Made by a program: the position numbers and the translations under genes | Shown: positions 48,220 through 59,494 of the stretch, piece by piece | How the letters are laid out: each line of letters starts with the position of its first letter | Numbering within the stretch: position 1 is the stretch's first letter | NCBI RefSeq assembly: GCF_022539505.1 | Contig: NC_061511.1 | Location: forward strand, 38,305,144-38,369,143 | Length of the DNA stretch: 64,000 bases | Source: Lolium rigidum | Lineage: Eukaryota > Streptophyta > Magnoliopsida > Poales > Poaceae | Direction of reading: 5' to 3' | Notes under the pieces: model-generated | Databases searched by the model: none | Seen by the model: only the letters and a program-made list of their open reading frames with translations | What the model was told of the DNA's origin: nothing

Positions 48220-50584
48220 CACTACAAGGATTTGGGTCTATTGCAACGATTTTTTTTGTCGCAATACATGTCAAATTGTGGCAATACATACGTATTGCCA
48301 CAAAATGGAATTCGTTGGTAGTCGTTGCGATTGAACACATGGTAATAGGTTATTGCCACAAAATTACAATTGTGGAAATACAATGTGCTATTACAACAAC
48401 CATGTGAGTAGTCGCCATGCTTTCCCCCGTGGCAACACGTACTTGATGCAACAATTTGGTTTGTGGAGATATCTTAATGCAACATCTAATAAATCGTGGC
48501 AACTGCTAGCTCGTGGCGATAGATATTTGTGGAAATAACCTATGGCAACATCACTTCTTTTCATGGTGCATACTCTTCCATGGCAATATCCAATTGTGGC
48601 AAGAAACTATTTCAACAATCCTTGTTTTTATTGCATTAGTCATTTTGCCACAAAACACTACGTTGTGGCATTAACTTATGTCAGCAAACATTTCAATCAT
48701 GGGCAAAAAGTTTGTAGTGAGAAGATACGCAAAATCCCATTATTTCAACAATACTTGATGGATCACTACAAGTTAACATGTGCCAAACAACAAAATTACA
48801 TCAGTTTCAGCGTAGCCACTGGCAACAATGCACACATCAGAAATGCCTACTATTTCTGTTAGCAACACACAATATCTCAACATTTATTTGCTGAATTCCA
48901 CACGTCAGCTCATAAACTTGTTCATTTGTTATCTTCTGGTCATCATTCTTCTCCTTACTTGCTATCTCTTTCACATAATCTTCATAGGCAGCCTCCCACT
49001 TGTAGAATCACTCGGGACATGAAGGATTATGATGCCGCATCAAACCAAGTTTATACCTGGAGCAGCAATGAGATGCATTTAGTGCGCCAAATTACCATGA
49101 CTGTCAAAAGGAAAGGCTAGGATAATTTATTCTCACAAAAACAAACACTAATGACAATGGCAGCATGCAAAGATAACAAGTTGCAACACTGAGCATAGAA
49201 AGATTGGATATTTCTTCTTGAATACTTAAACTGAACATTATTAGCATAGCGACGAGAACATGTTTATCCTCAAGTGCAAGTCATACAAAAGCAATACAAA
49301 ATGAGCTAGCACAAAATATGTCTGGGCAGAAACATATATGCATACATCAATCAGACCAAGATAAGGAAACAACCTATCAAAAACATGGAATATGCATTTT
49401 GCATGATGCCATATAAATACCCCAAGAAAGAAATCATGTTCATCTAAAAAGATAATATCATGTTGCAATTACACAATAAGAAAAAAAAAAGCTAGCATTC
49501 ACGTGTCTCTGTTATAGCATAGTGTGAGTATTATCTCACTTCAGTTAATAATTGCTAGAATGATCAATGACAGTATTACAGAGTATAAACCATTTTAAGC
49601 CACACATACAAGTAATTAACATGTCGCTTGAAATTCTCATTGGGTTGCCACGAGCTTATCCAAAATTATGAATCTAAATCGTATCACAAGTGTGATGATA
49701 GTTATAGCTTTTACTAACTTTAGTTGTACAAGTATTACAAAAAATCTATATGCTTCTCATGAGAAGGAATTAACTACAAGTTCCAGTTAAGAGTAATTTT
49801 CAAACATTGCATCAGAAGAAGCAGTTTTGGACTTGATATAACTTGCTGAAAGGGGATGATTTAATACCTTCCAGTACTACAACCGTTGTTTTTTGCGGCT
49901 GATGCGCACCCGCTTCTGGATTCTTGATGTGACATCGCGTGCTACCGCCACCTGCTCTGTTGTTTCTGCTTACGACACCATCACACATATCTTGTATGTC
50001 ATAACACAAGTATATGAAGGTCAATATCATTACATAAATTACGGTATATTGATTGACTGCAGTTTACATCCAGAGTGGTAGAGAAGTATGACTGGCACGG
50101 GTATGTTGCAATTCTACTATTACTATACATGTACACTAGTGTGGAAACACTGCCATGAAGTTCAATCGAACCTGCCTCCTTACCTTTGTAGGTGCACATG
50201 GAATTAGAAGCATGTTGGGGCAAAATCTGCATATGCTCATTACAGATCCTTGCAGGGGCAGCTCTCACATCACTATATGTATGAATATTACCACAAAGAA
50301 ATACTTTGTTGCAATAGACAGTCTCTATTGCAACAAAATGGCTAATTCATGCAACGTGACGCAATTGTCGCAATATCGCTATCATATTACAACGTTGACG
50401 TAGCTTGTGGCAATATGTGGCTTCTATTGCAACAAAAGGAATACTTGGCGCGACAAAATAAAATTGTGGTAATATATGGAGCCTATTAACACAAAGTGGA
50501 ATTTTGTGGTAATATCTCATTTTATCGCAACAAAAGATGGCTGTTGCAAAAAAAAAATTGCAATAGAACGGAATCCTTGTAGTG
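48220..50584. mobile_element. Non-autonomous CACTA DNA transposon
   Basis: 2365-bp element with CACTACAAGGATT at the left end and its inverse AATCCTTGTAGTG at the right end, flanked by the 3-bp duplication AAT (48217-48219 and 50585-50587). The subterminal regions are packed with direct and inverted copies of TTGTGGCAATA/ATTGCCACAA and TATTGCAAC words, the usual transposase-binding architecture. No transposase ORF is present, so it depends on an autonomous relative. It split the LINE reverse transcriptase frame precisely. Confidence 0.93.
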
Positions 50585-50587
50585 AAT

Positions 50588-50720
50588 TCTCCTCTTTGGA
50601 AGGAAATAAAAAGCGCCATTAGATCCGATTTTATTACTTTCGAAAAGGTTTGATAAAACTCTACCGGAAAACCATCTGGCCCCGGCGCCTTATTATGTTT
50701 CATCTATGGGATCGATTTTA
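50588..50720 (-). pseudogene. LINE reverse transcriptase, first part
   Basis: Encodes the opening polymerase motif KHNKAPGPDGFPVEFYQ and continues to LFISFQRGE at the CACTA junction. Upstream (right) the frame hits a stop and resemblance to LINE protein ends near 50710, so the LINE is 5' truncated or its upstream part is gone. Confidence 0.8.
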
Positions 50721-52343
50721 TTATGGGAGTTAGATTAAGTTAGCTGGAAGGTCATCTTGCAAATATTTTGTAATCCACCTTGTGTTTCGGGCTTGATCAT
50801 TGCTCTTCATCCATTGGCCTAAATGCCACCGGTGCAGCCAGCACAAAGATTTAGCAGGTGCACACATCCACCATCCATGAGACATCTTGGTGTGAGGTTT
50901 GTTGTGCCGGCGGGTACCATTTTCACTAGTGCATGTGTTGGTGCGAAGTTTAGATACAATAAACACTATGTTGAAAATGTTGTACGCAAAGTGTGCCTGC
51001 CAGTATTTCGTTGGGCACTTGGCAAACATGCCCTTTTCCCGAATGTACTGGCAACAATAATCGGAAAATTAATGACCCTCGGCAAATAAATAATACTTGG
51101 CAAATTGGGGTCTTTGCCTAGTGTTTTCTACCATACACTCAGCAAATCAGTTAATTAGAAATGCAATTCATGTCTTGAAATTAGAAAAGGAAAAAAAAGC
51201 ATTAGTAACACATCGTAAAATGATCCATGTGGGTAAATTAGGAGTGTTTAAGATAAAAACGGGATGCTACGTTTAAGGAATTAAGTGTATTATTAGGCCT
51301 TTAACAAATATAATTTTTTTTGAAGTGCATGAAAGATATAACAAAAGTTGAAACTCCCCTTGGCAACATTTTGTTTGTCATGCAAAGATGCATGTGTGTA
51401 CCAAATATGGGAGCATTACCAAAAATTATTGAATGCATGTATATGGACATGAACATGGTCATTTATCTTGAAAGCGATGAATGTTTATAGCTGATAGTCC
51501 CTTTTGCATAGGTTTTTTATTTGCAAACAAATGTCAAAATCCGCGTTTATCATTTTTCCTTGCAACTAGTACACATAAAAGGGCACAATTTCCAAATTTA
51601 TATCTTTTGATATTTTAAATATTTTTGGTAATTTTCCCAATGTTGTCAATTTTTTTGGAATGACCCTTCATAGGGAGGTTGAATCTTGCAAAAGTCCAAG
51701 CGGATCTCCCATGCAATAAGTATCAGTGCACCTGAGAATGATTTTTTGAAAAATTATCAGTTGAAATATGACCTCCTTTCCATCAAATCGACAAAAAATC
51801 ATTGAAGTAGGAAAAGGTAGCCAAGAATCTTAGAAACTCATAAGAACTGGTGATTGTTCATCTAACGTGATCTAGTTTAATTAAGTGAAAATTAAGGTGG
51901 TTTTATTTTGCACCATATTGTTGGTAGCTGGTAGAAAAACCCCAAACATGCATACGAGCTTGCACGCGAATCCGCACAACTAGATACACACTGGACAAAC
52001 TTTACTTAACGAGATAAAAAAATGTTTTAAGGAAAAACGAGTACACGCTGTGCACACGTTAATTAGTGTGGTGTCTATGTGGGTACGTGTTTGTACAAAA
52101 ACAAGTAAAGACACATGTACGTAGTATCATTGTCCAGTTGCCTACACGATCAGCATCCGGATGATGACAAACTAAAACGCTAGTCCCTTTAAATAGTTCT
52201 TTCTATTTTACAGAGTCAAGGCAAATAATAAACTGGTTAGATAGAAGAGTGGCAACTGGTTTAGGTTAAGATAATACTGTAGGAGTATGATATAACTTCA
52301 TTAACTTAAGTCAACACCTTGGCAAGCGCGCTAGTTAATTCAA
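50721..52343. other. Intergenic DNA with a possible CACTA remnant
   Basis: No gene. Near 51060-51160 there are words of the type CTCGGCAAAT, CTTGGCAAATT, CTTTGCCTAGTGTT and ACTCAGCAAATC. They resemble degraded subterminal TTTGCCGAGTGT repeats of some grass CACTA transposons. The rest is AT-rich and unassigned. Confidence 0.4.
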
Positions 52344-52356
52344 CTGTAAGCTACTT

Positions 52357-52970
52357 TTCTTTTTGAACAGTAAGCAGGGCCTAGAAGGTCCCAGAATTTC
52401 ATTCAGATCAGACGTGTACATATTACAGTAAGGTCCTTTGGCAACTCTCGCCCTGAGAAACCTAAGATACAGCCACCAGACGCCGGCGTTCTCAAGGCGT
52501 CGCCGCCGAGGAACAGGGCGCAGACGCTCGAACACCCAACTCCGGCGTAACTCCGTCGCCGCTGGACGCCAGGAGACCACCGGGGACGAACCACTTGGTG
52601 GAATCTGGACGCCGAGCCCCAGCAGCAAGGAAGAGAGGCCTCCGATCTGGGGGTTGAAGTAAAGCTGCCATGCCGGCAGAAGATCGTGGAGGCAAGACAG
52701 TCCTCCACGTGGTTGAACTCGATGAAGAAGAACCTGTGAAGAAGCCGATGCTGGTTGAAGAAGAGCTGATCCAGCTGAGCAGACGCCTCCTTCTCGCCAC
52801 CGCGGCAGGCCAGGAGCCAGTGCCCTTCCGAACTATTCGTCACCGACCCGCGCCGGCGAGCCAGACTCCGTGCTAGATCCAGAGCTGAGAAGCACCGCCT
52901 ACACACCCCCTCGCCACCAAGGCCGGCCGAGCGGTAAACGGAGATCCAACCTGCTCCCTTGCTGGTAGAT
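52357..52970 (-). mobile_element. Retroposed segment with 13-bp TSD
   Basis: Flanked by CTGTAAGCTACTT at 52344-52356 and 52971-52983. The left end begins with a T-rich run (TTCTTTTTGAAC), a reversed and slightly degraded A-tail. The 614-bp body is GC-rich and carries a 167-codon minus-strand ORF (52403-52906) with no recognisable domain, containing Cys/Arg/Ser-rich stretches. It was copied from RNA by LINE machinery. It could be a 5'-truncated LINE, a SINE-like derivative or a processed host transcript; I cannot decide. Confidence 0.7.
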
Positions 52971-52983
52971 CTGTAAGCTACTT

Positions 52984-53308
52984 ACTGGCCTCCTACTAGA
53001 GTATATAGTACTGTAAGCTTTTTTCTCCATTAATTGGTTCTTAAATACAAGACCATTTTATCTTTGAGCCAAACTTTGACTAATAATTGAGTTAACCAAG
53101 TATGAGTTGGGTGTCATTCAAAACTATATCATCGAATGCACATTTTAATAAACTTTTAAATGGTATATATAGTTTTAAATTATATGTAACTCATATTTTA
53201 CTGACAAAATCATTTGTCAAAGTTTGACATGAAAAACGATGTGATTTTGCATTTATGGGCGGTTGTAGTATTTAATTTAAAAGGGCCTCTTCTTAGCATT
53301 GAACGGCC
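52984..53308. other. AT-rich gap before Copia remnant
   Basis: No gene. Contains AAACTTTGACTAATA and GTCAAAGTTTGACA words reminiscent of a worn-out small transposon, but no definable ends. Confidence 0.4.
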
Positions 53309-53468
53309 TGTTAGCGATAGGCTGTAAGGTGTGCCTTTGTCTCGGCCATGGTTTCACGTTATAAGGGGCACAACATTGCCAGGAGTTTTACAGGGCTACG
53401 GGCCACATACACAGATCGTATGGAGCACAAACACAAGAAATATAAACCTCCTATTACATATTCTAACA
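53309..53468 (-). repeat. Copia 1 3' LTR
   Basis: About 160 bp. On the minus strand it begins TGTTAGAATATGTAATAGG and ends ATCGCTAACA, with mirrored TGTTAG/CTAACA tips. A purine tract (TTAAGGTAGGG) precedes it at 53469-53479. The outer end rests only on the inverted tips, since the 5' copy is missing. Confidence 0.65.
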
Positions 53469-53475
53469 CCCTACC

Positions 53476-54900
53476 TTAATCTAAACCTGTTGTAAGGTTG
53501 AGATTACGTTTGAATTCATCTAGCTTCTTGACTGGATGTGCCTTTGTGAAACCATCTGCCACTTGATCATTTCTTGAAACGAAACGAATAGCCAATCTAT
53601 TGTTAGCTACTCTCTCTCGAACAAAGTGAAAATCAATTTCAATATGATTAGTGCGAGCATGGAACACTGAATTTGCAGACAAATAAGTGGCCCCTAAATT
53701 GTCACACCAAAGACTTCGTTTGTTTAACAATCGTACTCCAAGTTCAGCAAGGAGAGCTTCAACCCAAATTAACTCAGCTGTAGCATTGGCTAAGGCATTA
53801 TACTCAGCTTCAGTACTAGATCGAGACACTGTAGCTTGTTTACTAGCACTCCAAGAGACCAGATTTGGTCGAACAAATATAGCAAAACCACCCGTGGCAA
53901 CCAGTCCAGTCTGCATCTGAAAAGGCACTTAAGAGCGTAGAGGATGATTTTGTAAAGGTGATTCCAAATTTCAATGTATCTTTCACATATCTAAGAATAC
54001 GCTTAACATCTGTCCAATGTTCTGTGGTTGGAGCATGAAGATACTGACAAACCTTATTTACTGAGAAAGGTAAATCAGGCCGAGTCAAGGTTAAGTACTG
54101 TAGAGCCCCAACTACACTTATGTATTGAGTATAATCTTCAGAGCCAAGATGAGTACCAGCTGCGAGAGATAACTGTTCAGAAGAGGACAGAGGTGTAGGG
54201 GCAGGTTTACAAATGTGCATACCAACTCTATCAAGTAACATTGTGGCATATTTTTCCTGTGTCAACAATAGACCGTTGTGTGTCCTTTTTTACTTCAATA
54301 ACAAGGAAAAAGTGTAAATCCCCTAAATCCTTAATAGCAAAGTTCACATTTAAATCTCGAAGAAGAGCAGTAATAGTACGATCAGAAGAGCCAGTGACTA
54401 TGATGTCATCAACATAAATATAAACAAACATAGTGATACCTGACTTTTTGAGAAGGAACAAAGAGGTGTCAGCCTTTGATGGTATAAATCCAAGTTCACA
54501 TAGCTTAAAGCTCAGTCTAGAATACCAGGCTCGAGGTGCTTGTTTCAGACCATATAACGCCTTGTCAAGTTTGCAAATATGATGCGGCGCATGAGGGTTT
54601 TCAAAATATGGAGGTTGTCTCATGTAAACCTCTTCTTCCAGAACACCATGAAGAAACGTGTTCTTAACATCTAGCTATCGCAAACTCCATCCAAGAGAGA
54701 CAGAAAGGGACAAAACAATTCTAATAGTTGCATTTTTTACAACAGGACCGAATGTATCCTCATAATCAATGTCATACCTCTGTTTAAAACCTTTTGCAAC
54801 CAGGCTTGCTTTATATCTATCAATGGAGTCATCTGCCTTCTTCTTAATTCTGTAAACCCATTTACAATCAATCAAGTTCTTGCTTCTACTTGGAGGAACA
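53476..54900 (-). pseudogene. Copia 1 reverse transcriptase and RNase H
   Basis: Polymerase motifs: [48 protein letters not shown] and [13 protein letters not shown] with the YVDD pair. Then comes the RNase H with [33 protein letters not shown] and the closing VADGFTK motif. A TAG at 54675-54677 replaces an expected Gln codon between SLGWSLR and LDVKN. A one-base shift near 54255 separates the two halves. Confidence 0.9.
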
Positions 54901-55089
54901 AGGTGCCAAGTCTTGTTATCAAGAAGTGCATTTTATTCTTCCTCCATGGCTTTGCGCCAGTTAGGATCATTCAGAGCTTCCGAGAATGTATGTGGTTCAC
55001 CTGTAGAGGGCAACATACCGTATCTAACAGTACCATCAATATATTGCTTTGGATTGCGTATACCTCTTTGCAGTCGAGTGCGAACCCCA

Positions 55090-55205
55090 GGTGGTGAAGG
55101 TGGTGGAGGTGAAACAGCACCAGAATTTGCATTTGAATTTTCATCAGAATTTGCATTTGAATGATCACCAGAATTTTTTGCATTTGAATTTTCATCAGAA
55201 TTTTA
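55090..55205. repeat. Short direct repeats in the Copia 1 linker
   Basis: Repeated GAATTTGCATTTGAA / TTTTCATCAGAA words with a ~24-30 bp period. On the minus strand they encode an Asn/Ser/Asp/Glu repeat (SDENSNAN) in the linker between integrase and reverse transcriptase, a part that varies freely in length among Copia elements. Confidence 0.65.
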
Positions 55206-56795
55206 AGTTTCTGAATTTTCTTCCCCGGCTGAGCTCTCGCCTGGGCTTGCCACAGAAGATCCCGAAGGAGTCAGAGGAGCACCTGACGGAGCAACCGCGC
55301 CAGGCGAATCTTCCGCATGCAGCGACAACCCTGGGGATACCTCGCTCGGGACGCCGATGCTGACACGCGGAAAGGACGGATTGGATGCATGTGCGAGTGA
55401 TCCTGTGGGCGCGTGGTCGCCACGCGCGGACACATCAGACGAGGTCTGCCCACCGATAGATGCTCCTGACGCCTGATGAACCTGACGAGGAGAATCAGCA
55501 TCGGAGTGCGGCCGCCTCGGGATCAGCAAATTAAGAGGAATGTCCAGGGAAATCTTCTCCGTGTTTGGTGCTGGTTTCGTCTTTTTGTGACTGTTCTTCA
55601 ACAACATGTTCAACATTGTTTTCGTCACCGTTTTGACTAAGATTTTCTTCCGAACTTGCATCATCCTGCAGCGCATTAGAAATAGAAACAATAGGTACAA
55701 CATGGTTATTGCAATTTTGTGCACTCTCATGGGAGGTAGGTGTGGAAGATGGAAGAAGAAGAATCTCCTTTTTAAGAAGAGCACCGGCATTGGGATGAAG
55801 AGATGCAAAAAGGAAGACATTTTCATCGAAGACAACATCACGAGAGATATACACATGACCTGTAGATATGTCTAGGCATTTGACACCTTTATGAAGAGGA
55901 CTATAACCAAGAAAAGCACATCGTGTGGAACAAAAAGCAAGTTTCCGCTTGTTATAGGGACGAAGATTGGGCCAACAGGCACAACCAAAAGTCCTCAGAG
56001 CATCATAATTTGGGGTGAAGTGAAGAAGCAGTTCAGTAGAGGTTTCAAAATCAAGTACTTTACTGGGAAGTAAATTGATGAGAAAAGTTGCAGTTATAAA
56101 GGCTTCATCCCAGAATTTAAGAGGCATGGAAGCATTTGCAAGCAAAGCAAGACCAACTTCAACTATATGACGATGTTTTCTTTCAGCTGAACCATTTTGT
56201 TGGTGAGCATGAGGACAAGAGACATGGTGTGTAATGCCAACTTTTTGAAAGAAACCATTTAATTTCTCATATTCACCTCTTCAATCAGTTTGCATAGTAA
56301 TAATTTTCCTATCAAACTTACGTTCAACATTGTTGATAATTAAGAAAAGCTTGATAAACATCAGAACACTTCTTAAGCAAATAGATCCATGTAAATTTAC
56401 TAAAATCGTCGATGAAGATTACATAAAATGCATGTTTTCCCACAAAAAGAGGAGCAGGCCCCCATACATCAGAAAAGACTTGCTCCAAAGGAGCAGTGGA
56501 AACACTAGAAGAAGTGGGGTATGGTAACTGGTGACTCTTTGCTAACAGACAAGAATTACAAACATATGGGGTACTTTCTGGGGTGTAAGCTATTTTATTT
56601 CTCCTAAGAACTTGTTGAACCACAAATGAAGATGGATGTCCTAAGCGGCGATGCCATGTAGAGGATGACGACTTTATTGTGATGAAGGCGTGCTTGGCGG
56701 TCTCATGAAACATGGGCCCCAAAGGATAGAGACCACCCCAGTAGGGGCCTTTAAACAGAGTCCTTCGAGTTTCTTGTGCCGACCCTTGCGCAAGT
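55206..56795 (-). pseudogene. Copia 1 GAG-pre-integrase and integrase
   Basis: The zinc-binding pre-integrase domain reads TWHRRLGHPSS ... CNSCLLAKSHQLP near 56540-56690. The integrase core follows with FSDVWGPAPLFVG (first Asp), CPHAHQQNGSAERKHRHIVE (catalytic Glu) and LRTFGCACWPNLRPY. A TGA at 56281-56283 falls in the TDWGGEY-type motif where Trp is expected. The C-terminal part (55206-55530) is a long Ser/Ala/Pro-rich linker. Confidence 0.88.
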
Positions 56796-57648
56796 TACAT
56801 AGGAGAATGGATGTTGTAGGCCGATGGTCGAAAGTTGATGAGATTGGCAGCGTGTAACATCGCGTGATCCCAAAACGTAGTTGGTAAATTACAACCCTGA
56901 AGGAGCGGTCAGGCAATGAATTTAATCCTCTTGATCAATGCCTCCGCAAGTCCATTTTGTGTGTGGACATGCGGTACAGAGTGCTCAAATTTGATTCCCG
57001 TTGCCATGCAGTAATCATCGAACGCGTTTGAACTAAATTATCTAGCGTTGTCCATTCGAATAGACTCAATACGATGATCAGCGAATTTATTCCGCATTTG
57101 TATGATCTGTGAGATCAACATTGCAAAAGCATGGTTCCTTGTTGACAGCAAGAAAACATTGGACTATTTCGAGGAAGCATCGATGAGCACCATGAAGTAC
57201 CCAAACGGCCCCGAGAGGGGATGAATGGGACCGCATATATCCCCTTAAATACGTTGTAATAACGCGGGGATTTCATCCTTCACCTTTACGGGATGGTCTA
57301 ATGATTAATTTCCCCGTGGCGGATGCAGAGCATATGAAATCATCAGGATTCGGGATTTTTTTTACATTGACATTATGACCATTCGAGTTGTTTATTATAT
57401 TTCTCATCATCCTAAGACCATGGTGGCCTAGTCTATCATGCCATAGGCAAAATAGTTCAGAGCTTCGGAAGACAGATTTAAGGGTGGTGTACACGGGGGG
57501 TGCTACGATTTTGGTGTAGTACAACAACGTAGAAACTGAAAGAAGCCTTTCGACCATGTGTTTACCATTTTCTTCGCGCTTGGTGATGATTAGGTACTCC
57601 TTACCATTGCCATCATCATCAGTTTCTATGTGGAAACCATTTGCGCGT
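56796..57648 (-). pseudogene. Second Copia fragment (Copia 2)
   Basis: Unrelated at family level to Copia 1. The pre-integrase motif FCLWHDRLGHHGLRMMRNII lies near 57430. Toward lower coordinates the integrase core follows in broken frames: VPHVHTQNG-like residues near 56970 and GCNLPTTFWDHAMLHAANLI near 56850. Reverse transcriptase and both LTRs are missing. Its right end is cut by the Athila-type LTR at 57649 and its left end fuses to Copia 1. The expected 5-bp target duplication of the LTR element would be CGCGT (57644-57648), with its partner outside the window. Confidence 0.8.
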
Positions 57649-59478
57649 TGATGACCCACAAGTATAGGGGGTGTATCGTAGTATTTTCGATAAGTAAGAA
57701 TGTCGATCCCAACGAGGAGCAGAAGGTGTTGACAAGCAGTTTCGATGAAGGATTCACTGTAAATGCTCACCGAAAAGTATTCAGGGGGTTTTGGTGTAAC
57801 AGATGAATAAAGTACGAGTAAGTAAAGTGCGAGAGTAACAATTGTAGCGAGTGGCCCAATCCTTTTTAGCACAAAGGACAAGCCGATTTGTTTACTTATA
57901 ATGACCAAACGTTCTTGAGGACACACGGGAATTTAGTCTAGTGCTTTCGCTTCATATAGCTGATTAATCTTCATTGTTTTGATAAGTGTTGTGTGGGTGA
58001 ACCTATGCTAATGCACCGCCCTTCCTAGGACTAATACATACTTGTGATTATACCCCTTGCAAGCATCCGCAACTACAAGAAAGTAATTAAGATAAATCTA
58101 ACCACAGACCTTAAACTCCGAGATCCTGCTATCCCTCCCGCATAGATATACCAACGGGGGTTCGGGTTTCGTCACTCCGGCAACCCCGCAATTGGCAAAC
58201 GAGTACAAGATGTATTCCCCTAGGCCCATAAAGGTGAAGTATCATGTAGTCGACGTTCACATGACACCACTAGAAGAATAACACCACAACTTAAATATCA
58301 TAACATTGAATATTACTCAACCATAATTTTTTTTTTTGAACCAAAACTAGTAGGAGAGGCTCCTACTATGATATTATATTAAAACCACAAGTTTACATCA
58401 TCTCGGGTGCATACACCCAATTACATCAGATCACCAAAAGAATCAAAGTCTATCAAAGTCTATCTATAAATAAAGAGATTGTGGCTTCCAGGTTTTGGCT
58501 AACCCTGAACCTTAAGAGATTAAAATCTGCTACTACCCTTGCCTTCCAGGAAGCTATCGAGGGTGTGATTCCTTTAAAAATGAAGTCATTCCTTTCTTTC
58601 CAAATCCCCCACGCAGCTATAGTGAAAATCTACTCAACCATAATTCACTACTAACATTTAGACTTCACCCATGTCCTCAAGAACTAAACGAACTACTCAC
58701 GAGACATCATATGGAACATGATCAGAGGTGATATGATGATGAATAACAATCTGAACATAAACCTTGGTTCAATGGTTTCACTCAATAGCATCAATAACAA
58801 GTAAAAATCAATACCGGGAGAGTTTCCCCTATCAAACAATCAAGATCCAACCCAAATTGTTACATCGGTGACGATGTACAGCGGTGGAGACGGCGGTGAT
58901 GATGATGGAGATGATGGTGATGATGATGGAGATGATGTCCAGCTCAATGTCGGTGACGATGGCGTCGATTTCCCCCTCCGGGAGGGAATTTCCCCGGCAG
59001 ATTTCAGCCTGCCGGAGAGCTCTTTTCTCTCTGGTGTTTTCCGCCCCGCAGAGGCGGCTGTGACTCTTCGCGACTATCCTCTGGAGCTTAGGTTTTCGGG
59101 ACGAAGAAGTACGTGAAGGAGAGGAGGCCAGAGGGGGCTGTGGGCCCCCTCCCCACAAGGCGGCGCGGCCAGGGCAGGGCCCGCGCCGGCCTATGAGGGG
59201 GGCCCATGGTGGCCCTCCTCGGCTCCTCCTTCTGGCTCTCTTCGTCTTCTGGAAAAATAGGATTTTTCATATAATTTCCGTCAATTGTTGATCTTCCGAA
59301 ATATTGCATTCTGACGGCGCTTTTTCCAGCAGAATCCTAACTCCGGTGCGCGATCCTCCAATAATCATGAAACATGCAAAATAGATGAAATAACATAAGT
59401 ATCACCTCTAAATATGAAATATATCAATGAATAACAATAAATTATGATATAAAATAGTGATGCAAAATGGACGTATCA
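57649..59478 (-). repeat. 3' LTR of the pol-bearing Athila-type element
   Basis: On the minus strand it begins TGATACGTCCATTTTGCATC and ends ACTTGTGGGTCATCA. It is about 1.51 kb once the 302-bp LINE insert and one 15-bp duplication are removed. A GATGGTGAT-type microsatellite lies at about 58889-58940. Confidence 0.92.
58329..58630 (-). mobile_element. 5'-truncated LINE in the LTR
   Basis: 302-bp insertion with reversed A-tail (TTTTTTTTT at 58329) and a 15-bp target duplication TACTCAACCATAATT at 58314-58328 and 58631-58645. The minus strand encodes a LINE C-terminus (AAWGIWKERNDFIFKGI then TISLFIDRL before a stop), so only the last ~90 codons and the 3' end were copied. Confidence 0.93.
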
Positions 59479-59494
59479 ACTCCCCCCAAGCTTA
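59479..59494 (-). promoter_or_regulatory. Polypurine tract of the pol-bearing element
   Basis: On the minus strand AAGCTTGGGGGGAGT adjoins the 3' LTR. It shares the AAGCTTGGGG core with the tracts of the two non-autonomous elements. Confidence 0.75.

Larger units (their letters stand above)
21636..50720 (-). mobile_element. LINE interrupted by two insertions
   Basis: Non-LTR retrotransposon read right to left. Its 3' end is near 21636 (reversed TTTTTA tail then the CTCTGCATCAATTGATGCAC motif). Its sequence occupies about 21636-23571, 47753-48219 and 50588-50720. The first gap holds a long-LTR insertion (TSD CACCT) and the second a CACTA element (TSD AAT); removing each with one copy of its TSD rejoins the protein frame. 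The element starts within reverse transcriptase, so it is 5' truncated: no endonuclease or ORF1 is seen. Later point mutations make it inactive. Confidence 0.85.
53309..56795 (-). mobile_element. Truncated Ty1/Copia retrotransposon (Copia 1)
   Basis: Order on the minus strand: GAG-pre-integrase, integrase, Asn/Ser-rich linker, reverse transcriptase, RNase H, polypurine tract, 3' LTR. The 3' LTR is very short (53309-53468). There is no 5' LTR and no gag core: the element stops near 56795 where it meets another Copia fragment. Several stops and frameshifts make it inactive. Confidence 0.85.

Noticed and set aside
52403..52906. Independent host gene in the retroposed segment
   Set aside because: The whole ORF lies within a segment bounded by a 13-bp duplication and A-tail, with no promoter evidence; it is better described as retroposed DNA.
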